A stretch of 64,000 bases of DNA from Sphingobium sp. B2D3C. Its GTDB lineage: Bacteria > Pseudomonadota > Alphaproteobacteria > Sphingomonadales > Sphingomonadaceae. A model generated the notes under the pieces. It ran no database searches and had not been told where the DNA came from. It saw nothing but the letters and a program-made list of their open reading frames with translations. Shown one piece after another: positions 22,233 through 30,234 of this stretch. Position 1 is the first letter of the stretch. Every line of letters begins with the position of its first letter. A program made the translations under genes and the position numbers. The stretch is from contig NZ_JAOQOK010000001.1 in the NCBI RefSeq assembly GCF_025961835.1, positions 2,232,001-2,296,000 of the forward strand, written 5' to 3'.

Positions 22233-22259
22233 TCTTAGTAAGCAGTTTATGTATAACTA
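22233..22259. promoter_or_regulatory. Operator copy 2 with promoter for the FAD oxidase/Rieske operon
   Basis: The 17-bp core at 22239-22255 reads TAAGCA-GTTTA-TGTATA. It sits exactly between a -35-like TTCTCT and a -10-like TATAAC with 16 bp spacing, driving the plus strand. The 27 bp given here are identical to the inverted copy at 29261-29287. It also lies in the divergent region upstream of the creatininase operon, so one repressor could control both. Confidence 0.72.
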
Positions 22260-22331
22260 CTGCTCGACCGAGCGCAAGGATGATCGCGATCCGCCCCGGC
22301 GCCGCGCAGGATTGAAACGGAATCGAAGCCT

Positions 22332-23687
22332 ATGAACTTGAATGGTCTGATCGACGCACTGAAGGGGCCGAAGGTCATCACCGATGCCGCAGCGGTGCGC
22401 CGGATGAGCCGCGACTATTACTGGTACAGCCCCATCCTCAAGCGCCAGCTCGCCGACGTAACCGGCGACGTGCTGCTGGAAGCGCATTCCGAAGCCGACA
22501 TTCTGGAAATCGCGGCGGCCTGCTACGCCCATGACGTGCCGTTGACGGTGCGCGGCGGCGGCACCGGCAATTACGGCCAGGCCATGCCGATCCGGGGCGG
22601 CGCGCTGCTCGACATGCGCGCGATGGACCAGCTCCTCTGGGTGAAGGACGGCGTGTGCCGCGTGCAGGCCGGCAAGCGCCTCATCACGCTCGATCAGGAA
22701 CTGGCCGAGCATGGCTATGAAATGCGCCTGCACCCTTCCACCCGCACCGTCGCGACCGTCGGCGGGTTCATTGCCGGCGGGTCCGGCGGCGTCGGCTCGA
22801 TCAACTGGGGGATGTTGCGGGAGACCGGCAACATCCTCGGCGCCCGGCTCGTGACGCTGGAAGCCGAGCCGCGCGTGCTCGAACTGCGCGGCGCGGACAT
22901 TGCCAAGTTCAACCACAGCTATGGCGTGACCGGCATCATCACCGAGCTGGAATTGCCGCTCGCCAATGCGCAATGGTGGATCGATGCGGTCGTCACGTTC
23001 GACGATCTGCTGAGCGCCGCCCGCTTCGGCAAGGCGTTCGCCGAAAGTCCGGGCCTGGTGAAGAAGCAGTGCGGGGTGATGGCCCCGCCGATCGCCCACA
23101 CCTATCTGCGCCCCATCGCGCACTATGTGCGCGCCGATGAAGCCTGCGCGCTGGTGATGGTCGCCAGCCAGTCCTGGGAAGGGTTCGAGACGCTCGTCGC
23201 CGCTCATGGCGGACGCATCGCGCACGATAGCCGCACCGCGCCTGCCACGGGCAAGCGCGTGCCGCTCTACGAGCTGTGCTGGAATCACACGACGCTGCAG
23301 GCGCTCAAGGTCGACCCGACGCTGACCTATTTGCAAACGCTGCTGCCGGCCCAAAATTGCGTGGAACTGGCCGACGAACTCCAGCGCCATTTCGGCGAGG
23401 AGGTGATGTTTCACCTCGAATTTACCCGCAGCGGCCCGGCCATAAGCTGCTCAGCCATCCAGATGGTGCGCTTCACCACCGAGGAGCGACTGAACGAGAT
23501 CATGGCCTATCATGAGCAGCGCGGCTGCCGTCAGTTCAACCCGCATGTCTACACCATCGAGGAAGGCGGCATGAAGCAGGTCAACCACGTCCAGTTGGCC
23601 TTCAAGCGGGAAGTCGACCCCAAGGGCCTGCTCAACCCCGGCAAGATGCTGGCCTGGGACAATCAAGACGCGCTCGCGGACATCTGA
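22332..23687 (+). CDS. FAD-binding (PCMH-type) oxidase/dehydrogenase
   Basis: The 451-aa protein has a PCMH FAD-binding domain (about residues 40-220) with VPLTVRGGGTGNYGQA, HPSTRTVATVGGFIAGGSGG and NHSYGVTGIITELE. The C-terminal part ends in DPKGLLNPGKMLAW, typical of GlcD/vanillyl-alcohol-oxidase-like enzymes. It probably oxidises a C-OH or C-N bond of the pathway substrate. The Rieske oxygenase starts 15 bp downstream. Expression is likely from operator copy 2. Confidence 0.9.
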   Translation: MNLNGLIDALKGPKVITDAAAVRRMSRDYYWYSPILKRQLADVTGDVLLEAHSEADILEIAAACYAHDVPLTVRGGGTGNYGQAMPIRGGALLDMRAMDQLLWVKDGVCRVQAGKRLITLDQELAEHGYEMRLHPSTRTVATVGGFIAGGSGGVGSINWGMLRETGNILGARLVTLEAEPRVLELRGADIAKFNHSYGVTGIITELELPLANAQWWIDAVVTFDDLLSAARFGKAFAESPGLVKKQCGVMAPPIAHTYLRPIAHYVRADEACALVMVASQSWEGFETLVAAHGGRIAHDSRTAPATGKRVPLYELCWNHTTLQALKVDPTLTYLQTLLPAQNCVELADELQRHFGEEVMFHLEFTRSGPAISCSAIQMVRFTTEERLNEIMAYHEQRGCRQFNPHVYTIEEGGMKQVNHVQLAFKREVDPKGLLNPGKMLAWDNQDALADI

Positions 23688-23702
23688 AAGAAGGAAGGTT
23701 GC

Positions 23703-25016
23703 ATGGTTTCGGTTGCGAATAATGAACTGATGACGCGCGTTGGCCCCGGCACACCGATGGGCACCGTCATGCGCCAATATTGGATTCCGGCCTGCGCCTC
23801 ATCGGAGATCGCTGCGGACGGCGCGCCGCTGCGCCTGATGCTGCTCGGAGAGAAGCTGCTCGCTTTCCGCGATAGCGAGGGCCGGGTCGGCGTGATGGAC
23901 CATCGCTGCCCGCATCGCTGCGCCTCGCTCTTCTTCGGGCGGAACGAAAAGGGCGGCATTCGCTGCGTGTACCATGGCTGGAAGTTCGACGTGAACGGCA
24001 AGTGCCTGGATATGCCGAACGTCTCCGAAGCCGACGCCGCCAAGTTCCAGCCGCGCGTCCATGCCAAGGTGTATCGCACCGCTGAGCGCGCTGGCGTGGT
24101 GTGGGTGTATATGGGCGAGCGCGAAACGCCGCCGCCCCTCCCCTGCATCGAAGCCACGATGCTGCCGGATGCCGAACTGCGCGTGACGCTCACCCAGCGC
24201 GAGTGCAACTGGCTGCAGGCGCTGGAAGGTGACATCGACACCAGCCACTTCGGCTTCCTGCATGTCGGCAGCGTGGCCGACGACGAAGTCGATGCGACCA
24301 ACATGCACAGCGTCGCGGTGACCAAGCGCGCGCCCGACTTCAAGGTGACGGATACCGACTGGGGCACGATGGCCGGCGCCTATCGCCCCTCTGCCGATGG
24401 CGAGGGCCTCTACTGGCGCATCTGCCAGTATATCTTCCCTTTCTGGGCGCTGTTCCCGGATGGCACCTTCTCCGACAACGTCACCGCCAATGCCTGGGTG
24501 CCGATGGACGATACCCATACCATGGTGATCAACTTCGCCTGGGTGAAGCGCACCCAGCCGCTGCGCACCACGGTGGATGGCAACACCATCGCGGGTCTGG
24601 AATTCCGCCACAATTTCCTGCCCAACAGCAGCGACTGGTTCGGCCGCTGGAAGCTCGCCCAGAATGCCGAGAATGACTATGAGGTGGATCGCACCGCGCA
24701 GAATGAGGTGAGCTTCACCGGCGTGACCGGCATCACCCTGCAGGACCAGTATATCACCGAGAGCATGGGCGACATCGTGGACCGCTCGAACGAGCATCTC
24801 GTCACCAGCGATCTGATGATCATGCAGACCCGCAAGCGCATCATCAAGGCAGCCCGCGCGCTGCAGGATGCCGGCACGGTGCCCCCCGGCGTGGACGATC
24901 CCGAGATCGTCAACGGCGCGCGCGGTGGCGCCTATAATGCGCCCGTCGATGCGGACTGGATGGAAGAATATCAGGCCCAGCTCGCCGCGGCCATCGGCCC
25001 GACGCGGGATAATTGA
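23703..25016 (+). CDS. Rieske non-heme iron oxygenase, catalytic subunit
   Basis: The 437-aa protein has a Rieske [2Fe-2S] domain with Cys69, His71, Cys88 and His91 (HRCPHRCASLF, then RCVYHGWKFD). The mononuclear iron site is NWLQALEGDIDTSHFGFLH with His182 and His187 and the bridging Asp. It resembles the phthalate dioxygenase class, whose members hydroxylate rings or remove N- or O-methyl groups. It is preceded by GAAGGAAGG and follows the FAD oxidase. No ferredoxin or reductase gene lies in this operon. Confidence 0.95.
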   Translation: MVSVANNELMTRVGPGTPMGTVMRQYWIPACASSEIAADGAPLRLMLLGEKLLAFRDSEGRVGVMDHRCPHRCASLFFGRNEKGGIRCVYHGWKFDVNGKCLDMPNVSEADAAKFQPRVHAKVYRTAERAGVVWVYMGERETPPPLPCIEATMLPDAELRVTLTQRECNWLQALEGDIDTSHFGFLHVGSVADDEVDATNMHSVAVTKRAPDFKVTDTDWGTMAGAYRPSADGEGLYWRICQYIFPFWALFPDGTFSDNVTANAWVPMDDTHTMVINFAWVKRTQPLRTTVDGNTIAGLEFRHNFLPNSSDWFGRWKLAQNAENDYEVDRTAQNEVSFTGVTGITLQDQYITESMGDIVDRSNEHLVTSDLMIMQTRKRIIKAARALQDAGTVPPGVDDPEIVNGARGGAYNAPVDADWMEEYQAQLAAAIGPTRDN

Positions 25017-25027
25017 AAGACGGGTAT

Positions 25028-25051
25028 GGCGCTCAGTTCAGGCTGAGCGCC
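25028..25051. terminator. Stem-loop between convergent Rieske and folD genes
   Basis: A perfect 9-bp stem, GGCGCTCAG / CTGAGCGCC, with a 6-nt loop overlaps the end of folD and lies 12 bp after the Rieske stop. Neither side has a long T-tract, so it may be a weak bidirectional terminator or an mRNA-end stabiliser. Confidence 0.4.
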
Positions 25052-25884
25052 GCGTCCAGCAGATTGCGCATCAGCATGGTGCGGGTCATCGGCCCCACCG
25101 AGCCGTGGCGCGGCGTCACCCAGCCGGCCACCTGCGCCACATCCTCGGCAATGTCCGACACCATCTGCCCGTCGACATAGGTAATCCCGACGCCGACGAC
25201 GCAGGCGCCGGGTCGCACCATGTCGGCACGCACAAGATCGGGCTGGCCGGCTGCGGCGATGATCACGTCGCTCTCGCGCAGCATAGGCGTCATATCCGCC
25301 ATGCCGCGATGAAGCACGGTGACGACCGCATCGACATCCCTGTCAGCCAGCATCGCCGCGAGCGGCCGACCGACCAGCAGCCCGCGCCCGATGATCGCGA
25401 CGCGGCGCCCGGCCAGCGGCACATCATACTCACGCAGCAGAGCGAGGATCGCGCTCGGCGTGCAGGGCCGCAACGCCGGCTGACCGGACAGCATCCGCCC
25501 CAGATTGAGGGGGTGGAGCCCGTCCACATCCTTGTCCGGGCTGATCGCCTCGATCACCGCGCCGGCATCGATGTGCGCAGGGAGCGGCAGTTGCACGATC
25601 AGCCCATGACAGGCGGCGTCGCGGTTGAGGATGTCGATCAGCGCCAGCAGATCGGCCTCCGAGATGCTGGCGGGGAGATCGATCTGGCGGGAGGAAAAGC
25701 CAAGCGCCTCGCAATCCTGATGCTTGCGCGAGACATAGGCCCGGCTTGCCTCATCATCGCCCACGAGAACCGTGACGAGGCAGGGACGGTGCCCCGCCCG
25801 CACGAACGCGCTCTCGTCCGCCCGCGCCTTGATCCGCGCGCGCCATGCTGCCGCAGTGGCATCGCCATCGAGAATCATAGGCAT
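25033..25884 (-). CDS. folD: Bifunctional methylene-THF dehydrogenase/cyclohydrolase (FolD)
   Basis: It interconverts 5,10-methylene-THF and 10-formyl-THF. The 283-aa protein retains the catalytic Tyr50 and Lys54 (VGDDEASRAYVSRK), IVQLPLP, DKDVDGLHPLN, GRGLLVGRP and the C-terminal GSVGPMTRTMLMRN. It is the last gene of an operon with a flavodoxin-like protein and an ABC importer, overlapping the binding-protein stop. A FolD in an uptake operon suggests disposal of C1 units released by the pathway. Whether another, housekeeping FolD exists elsewhere cannot be seen. Confidence 0.94.
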   Translation of the reverse strand: MPMILDGDATAAAWRARIKARADESAFVRAGHRPCLVTVLVGDDEASRAYVSRKHQDCEALGFSSRQIDLPASISEADLLALIDILNRDAACHGLIVQLPLPAHIDAGAVIEAISPDKDVDGLHPLNLGRMLSGQPALRPCTPSAILALLREYDVPLAGRRVAIIGRGLLVGRPLAAMLADRDVDAVVTVLHRGMADMTPMLRESDVIIAAAGQPDLVRADMVRPGACVVGVGITYVDGQMVSDIAEDVAQVAGWVTPRHGSVGPMTRTMLMRNLLDAALSLN

Positions 25885-27047
25885 CAGCGCAGGCCGACCG
25901 AAGGATCGATGAAGCGGTTGGTCACCACATCCTGCGGCTTCACATTCGGCTTGGCGCGGATGTCGAGATAGGGCTTGAGCCGTGAGAGGAGCACATTGCT
26001 GCGGGTCATGTCGAAATCGCCCAAAGTCTTGTTTGGCCCGTTGCCGACAATGCCGCGCGAGAGCGAAACGGCAGAGGCCGCTGCCAGCAACTCACGCGAG
26101 GTCTTCCACCAGGGCGCCGCGAAGCCACCCTCGTTGAACCGGTAGATCAGGTCGTTCACCTCGCCCGGCGCGCGGATATAATCCACCTGTGCGCGTTGCA
26201 GCAGCGGCACCAGCCCCTTGAGGCACGGGGCCAGCTCGTTGAGCCGGTTTGTCGCGACCGAGACCATACCGGGATAAAGCGGATAGCCCATGTCCGAGAG
26301 CAGCAGAAAATCGACCGGCTTGTTCCAGCGCTTGCCATGGGCGAACTGATAGCCCTCGCTGGTGATGCTGCCCTGATTGAGCCAGCGCCCGCGATTCAGG
26401 ACGAAGGTTTCGGCGTCGCCATTATAGCCCTCCTGCACCGCATCCTTGGGCAGGCCGTTATTGATGAGATAGCGCCCGAATGTGCGCCGGGTTGTAGAGA
26501 GGTAGATCTTGCCTTTCCCCGACCGTGCGTACGCCCGCAGGTCCGCTACCGAGCGGAAGCCGCGCGGATAGGTCGCGCGATCCCAGAACAAGCCCATGGG
26601 CGATTTGTCGAGCATCGCCACCACGCCCGTAGCCGGGAAGCGGCGCGAGAAGATGAAGGCATTATCCTGATCGACCAGCGCCAGATGCGGACGCAGGCCC
26701 GCGCGGCTATTGCCCATGTAGAGCGCGGAAAACGGCGTCTCGGCATCGCCAAGGCCGATGCCCTTGCCGCCCACCAGGATCAGCAGGTCGATCCCGGTCG
26801 CGCCGAGCGGGCCTTGGTAGCGCCCCTGGCTCATCTTGCCCCCGCCGCCAATCAGCTGGAACAGCCCGCCATGCTCGGCCTGCGGCAACCAGTCGAGCTG
26901 CACGACGACCGGATTGGGGCAGACCCTGGCCAACGGTGTGCGGTAATGCTCCCGGGCGAAGGCGCCCGGCGCGACCGGCGCAGCCTGCGCGCCCGCGCCG
27001 AGCAAGGCCAGCGCGGCCAACACGGCATGACGTGCCCGCCGCATCAT
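25884..27047 (-). CDS. ABC transporter substrate-binding protein, NMT1/SsuA type
   Basis: A 387-aa periplasmic protein with a signal peptide (MRRARHAVLAALALLGAGAQA). VVVQLDWLPQAEHGGLFQ near the start and the later FRSVADLRAYARSGKGKI match the NMT1/THI5-like and SsuA binding-protein families, which recognise small organic N or S compounds. It overlaps the permease gene by 4 bp and folD by one base. It is the determinant of transport specificity, so its ligand would identify the pathway substrate. Confidence 0.87.
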   Translation of the reverse strand: MMRRARHAVLAALALLGAGAQAAPVAPGAFAREHYRTPLARVCPNPVVVQLDWLPQAEHGGLFQLIGGGGKMSQGRYQGPLGATGIDLLILVGGKGIGLGDAETPFSALYMGNSRAGLRPHLALVDQDNAFIFSRRFPATGVVAMLDKSPMGLFWDRATYPRGFRSVADLRAYARSGKGKIYLSTTRRTFGRYLINNGLPKDAVQEGYNGDAETFVLNRGRWLNQGSITSEGYQFAHGKRWNKPVDFLLLSDMGYPLYPGMVSVATNRLNELAPCLKGLVPLLQRAQVDYIRAPGEVNDLIYRFNEGGFAAPWWKTSRELLAAASAVSLSRGIVGNGPNKTLGDFDMTRSNVLLSRLKPYLDIRAKPNVKPQDVVTNRFIDPSVGLR

Positions 27048-27886
27048 CCCTTCGCCCCGGCCGAATCGTGCCAGTGAGAGAAGAGCCGGTCGCCAAGCCA
27101 GCCGAAGAACAGATAGACGCCGATCGACATCACCGCTGAGACGATCAGCGCCGCGTACATCTGCTCGTAGAGAAAATCGATCTTCGAGTTGACCAGCATC
27201 TGGCCCAGCCCGCCATCGCCCGAGACGAAGAACAGCTCGGAGACGATGGCGCCGATCACCGCGAGGCTCGCCGCAATCCGAATGCCGGCAAAGAGCGACG
27301 GCAGCGCGGACGGGATGCCCGCCTTGAGCAACGTCGTGCCCCAGCCTGCTCCTTCCAGCCGGAACAGCTCCCCAATGCCCTTGTCGAGGCTCTTGAGGCC
27401 GAGCAGCAAAGTCGTGGGAATGGCGAAGAAGGTAAACAGGGCGACGATCAGCACCTTGGGCAGGAAGCCGAAGCCGAGCAGCGACTGGATAAGCGGGATG
27501 ATCGCCAGCACCGGGATCGACTGCAGCACAACCAGATAAGGCGCGACGGCCCGCTCGATCCAGAAGGAGCGGAACATGAGGACGCCGAGCAGCATGCCGC
27601 CCGGAATCGACACGGCCAGACCCGTGAGCGCGATCTGCGCCGTCACGCCGGCGGCACGCAGCAGTTCCGCGCGGACGGCGGCTGAAGCAAAGGCGCCTTC
27701 CCAGATCTCGCTGGGGCCGGGCATCAGGAACTGGCGATACTCCTCAAGACCGGCGCGCGCATAAGCGTAGCAGGCCGCAAGCACGAGGCCGAGCAGCAGC
27801 GGAGGCAGCAGTCGCGCGACCCAGCGAGCAGCAGGACTGGCCTTGGTGCGAGCGGCGCGGGGCGGAAAATAAGTCGCTTTGGTCAT
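27044..27886 (-). CDS. ABC transporter permease, SsuC/TauC type
   Basis: The 280-aa membrane protein has about six hydrophobic segments, from LLPPLLLGLVLAACYAYA near the N-terminus to VSAVMSIGVYLFFGW. The EAA-like cytoplasmic loop GAGWGTTLLKAGIPSALPSL (Gly-Ile-Pro-Ser-Ala-Leu-Pro) is typical of the nitrate/sulfonate/taurine permease family. It is translationally coupled to the ATPase upstream and the binding protein downstream. Confidence 0.93.
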   Translation of the reverse strand: MTKATYFPPRAARTKASPAARWVARLLPPLLLGLVLAACYAYARAGLEEYRQFLMPGPSEIWEGAFASAAVRAELLRAAGVTAQIALTGLAVSIPGGMLLGVLMFRSFWIERAVAPYLVVLQSIPVLAIIPLIQSLLGFGFLPKVLIVALFTFFAIPTTLLLGLKSLDKGIGELFRLEGAGWGTTLLKAGIPSALPSLFAGIRIAASLAVIGAIVSELFFVSGDGGLGQMLVNSKIDFLYEQMYAALIVSAVMSIGVYLFFGWLGDRLFSHWHDSAGAKG

Positions 27887-28671
27887 TCCTCACTTCCCGA
27901 TGCATCCCGCAGCGCCGCCGAGAGCGTGCCGCACAGTTCCGCGAATTGCGGCGAGAAGCGCACCGCATCATCGCGCGGAAACGGGAACGGGATGTCGTAG
28001 GTGCCGACAATGCGGCCCGGTCGCGCAGACATGACGATGACGCGGGACGACATGAACACCGCCTCCGACACGGAGTGCGTCACGAACATCGCCGCGAATT
28101 GCTGACGCAACTGCAGGGTCTGCACTTCATCGTTGAGCCGCTCGCGCGTGATCTCGTCCAGCGCGCCGAAGGGCTCGTCGAACATGAACAGCGTGGGATC
28201 GAGGGTCAGGGCGCGGGCCAGCGACACGCGCATCTTCATGCCGCCGGAGAGATGCTTGGGATATTGCTCCTCAAAGCCGCTCAGACCGACCAGCGCGATC
28301 TTCTCCTGCGCCACCCGGCGCCGCTCCTCCCGCCCGACGCCGCGCAATTCGAGCAGAAGCTCGACGTTGCGGCGCACCGTGCGCCAGGGCAGCAGCGTCG
28401 CATCCTGGAAGGTGAAGGCGATGTGGGAGCGATCGGCGTGGAGCGCGCCGTCGGTATAGTCGATCAGCCCGGCGGCGATGCGCAGCAAGGTGGACTTGCC
28501 GCAGCCCGAGGGCCCCAAAATGCTGATGAACTCGCCGGGGCGGATATCGAGATTAATGCCCCGCAGGGCCTCGACGCCTGTCCCGAACGTCAGCGAGACG
28601 TCCTGGAAGGAAACGATCGGCGCGGCGGCGTCGGCCGCGCCCTGATTCGGGTCAACGCGGCGATCGCCCAT
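27883..28671 (-). CDS. ABC transporter ATP-binding protein, SsuB/TauB type
   Basis: The 262-aa ATPase has Walker A GPSGCGKSTLLR, the Q-loop in FTFQDATLLPW, the signature LSGGMKMRVSLARAL, Walker B LFMFDEPFGALD and the switch His in VTHSVSEA. It powers the importer encoded by the next two genes. Its start lies 2 bp after the flavodoxin-like gene stop. Confidence 0.96.
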   Translation of the reverse strand: MGDRRVDPNQGAADAAAPIVSFQDVSLTFGTGVEALRGINLDIRPGEFISILGPSGCGKSTLLRIAAGLIDYTDGALHADRSHIAFTFQDATLLPWRTVRRNVELLLELRGVGREERRRVAQEKIALVGLSGFEEQYPKHLSGGMKMRVSLARALTLDPTLFMFDEPFGALDEITRERLNDEVQTLQLRQQFAAMFVTHSVSEAVFMSSRVIVMSARPGRIVGTYDIPFPFPRDDAVRFSPQFAELCGTLSAALRDASGSEE

Positions 28672-28673
28672 GA

Positions 28674-29255
28674 TCAGAAAGCCAGCATTTCTTTGCGGAC
28701 CTTCGCCAGGAACTTGGCCGCGCGCGCTTCCGTCATGTTATTGATCCCATAGAGGGCGAGATAATCCACCTTCACCTTCTTGTTGCACACAACGCGCAGG
28801 AAGCGCGTGGCATTCGAGCGCGGCGGATCGAACAGGTAGAGCGCCCGGAGCCGGTCCACGCCATAGGTCGTCACGCTGGTCAGCTTGCGGATGTTTGCGA
28901 GGCCCGGCGTCAGCTTGCCGTCCACCATCTTGAACGAGACATCGGGCAGGAACACCCGATCGAAATAGCCCTTGAGCATCGCCGGCCAGCCGAAATTCCA
29001 GACCGGATGGCAGAGCACCACCGCATCCGCCGCCTGCAGCCGGTCGACATAGGGCTTGATGCGGCGCTGGTTGATCGCGACGTCATGATAGATCGTCCGG
29101 TCTTCCTCATTGAGGATCGGATCGAAATTCTCCGCATAGAGATCCAGATCATCGACCTCGTGCCCCGCCTCGATCAGGCTGGAGACAACCGTGTTGTGAA
29201 TGTCGACCGCGAGGCCCGTCTTCAGCGGATAGGCATATATAACATGAACTTTCAT
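28674..29255 (-). CDS. Flavodoxin-fold NAD(P)H oxidoreductase (NQO1/KefF-like)
   Basis: The 193-aa protein resembles the Flavodoxin_2 family: KVHVIYAYPLKTGLA (phosphate loop), AVVLCHPVWNFGWPAMLKGY (Trp-Asn-Phe motif of the flavin site), FDRVFLP and TTYG. It probably reduces quinones or flavins with NAD(P)H. It opens the ABC-importer operon. No Shine-Dalgarno is visible before the ATG, and operator copy 3 with its -10 lies so close that the mRNA may be leaderless. Confidence 0.87.
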   Translation of the reverse strand: MKVHVIYAYPLKTGLAVDIHNTVVSSLIEAGHEVDDLDLYAENFDPILNEEDRTIYHDVAINQRRIKPYVDRLQAADAVVLCHPVWNFGWPAMLKGYFDRVFLPDVSFKMVDGKLTPGLANIRKLTSVTTYGVDRLRALYLFDPPRSNATRFLRVVCNKKVKVDYLALYGINNMTEARAAKFLAKVRKEMLAF

Positions 29256-29260
29256 GCCGA

Positions 29261-29287
29261 TAGTTATACATAAACTGCTTACTAAGA
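29261..29287. promoter_or_regulatory. Operator copy 3 with promoter of the flavodoxin/ABC/folD operon
   Basis: This is the exact inverse of the copy at 22233-22259 over 27 bp; the core is 29265-29281. Read on the minus strand, -35 TTGTCT and -10 TATAAC are separated by 16 bp that contain the palindrome. The -10 ends only 7 bp before the start codon of the flavodoxin-like gene. Confidence 0.72.
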
Positions 29288-29422
29288 CAAGACTGACGCT
29301 TGGCCGCCCCTCTATTTTTTAGCACTGTTTTTCAAAAACTTATCCGTTAAGGCCGCCGAGACGTGCGGCAGCGCTAAGACGGAAAATACACCGGTAGCGC
29401 CGATGAGTCTCCCGCGTCGTCC

Positions 29423-30169
29423 TCATGCGTCCGGCTTGGCGCTGGACAGGAGGTAGGCGCTCAGCATCTCCTGGGCGTGGCGCCGGCGCTCCGATTTCCA
29501 GCGCTCACTGTGCAGGTTGGCGCTGAAGATCGCCGAGAGCGTGTAGACATTGGACAAGTGGAAGTAAGACAGCGCAACCATCGACACATAGAGTTGCAGC
29601 GGATCGATATCCTCGCGGAACACCTTCTGCTCCACGCCCCGCGCGAGCGTCTCCTTGATGGCGTCCATCAGCGGCGAACTCAGCGTCGGCGCGCGCATCG
29701 AGGTGGAGAGATAGGCCCCCTGCTGCAGATTTTCCCCGGTCCACAATGAGATGACATGCGGGTTGGCCGCAAAGTGCGAATAGGTGAAGTTGAACAGCTT
29801 CATCATCGCCTCATACGGTTCGAGGTTGGCGAGATTCAGCGCCGCTTCCTTCTTGCGGATGTCCTCATACACATGATCGAGCACGAAGACGTAAAGCTGC
29901 TCCTTGTTGCCGTAATAATGGTAGATCATCCGCATGTTGGCGCCGGAGCGCTGCGCGATCGAATCGATGCGCGCGCCGCTCAGCCCGCGCTCGGCGAACT
30001 CCTCGATGGCGGCTTCCAGAATCTTCTTGCGCGTGCCAGCCGCATCCCGCGTGCGACGCAGACCCTTCGCATCGTCGGCCGGTTCAGCGACCTGCGTCCT
30101 GGCGGCACGCGCGCCGACAGTCTTCCGCACCGCTGCTTTCGGTCCTCTTACGCTCGGTTGTCTCGCCAC
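29423..30169 (-). CDS. TetR family transcriptional regulator
   Basis: The 248-aa protein has a basic N-terminal extension of about 40 residues, then a TetR helix-turn-helix: ILEAAIEEFAERGLSGARID, SIAQRSGANMRMIYHYYGNKEQLY. The C-terminal ligand domain is long and helical. It starts at a GTG with GAGGA upstream. It sits in the middle of the region, and TetR dimers bind short palindromes like the shared 17-bp site, making it the best candidate for the regulon repressor. No copy of the site precedes its own gene, so autoregulation is not evident. Confidence 0.93.
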   Translation of the reverse strand: MARQPSVRGPKAAVRKTVGARAARTQVAEPADDAKGLRRTRDAAGTRKKILEAAIEEFAERGLSGARIDSIAQRSGANMRMIYHYYGNKEQLYVFVLDHVYEDIRKKEAALNLANLEPYEAMMKLFNFTYSHFAANPHVISLWTGENLQQGAYLSTSMRAPTLSSPLMDAIKETLARGVEQKVFREDIDPLQLYVSMVALSYFHLSNVYTLSAIFSANLHSERWKSERRRHAQEMLSAYLLSSAKPDA

Positions 30170-30234
30170 GTCCCATCCTCTTCATATGACCCGGCCCACG
30201 CCGGCCCCTTGTTGACCCTATCGCGGCCCGGCCC

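Noticed and set aside
22233..29287. Inverted 27-bp repeats as ends of a transposon
   Set aside because: No transposase or target duplication, and the repeats coincide with promoters and with four further related operator copies.
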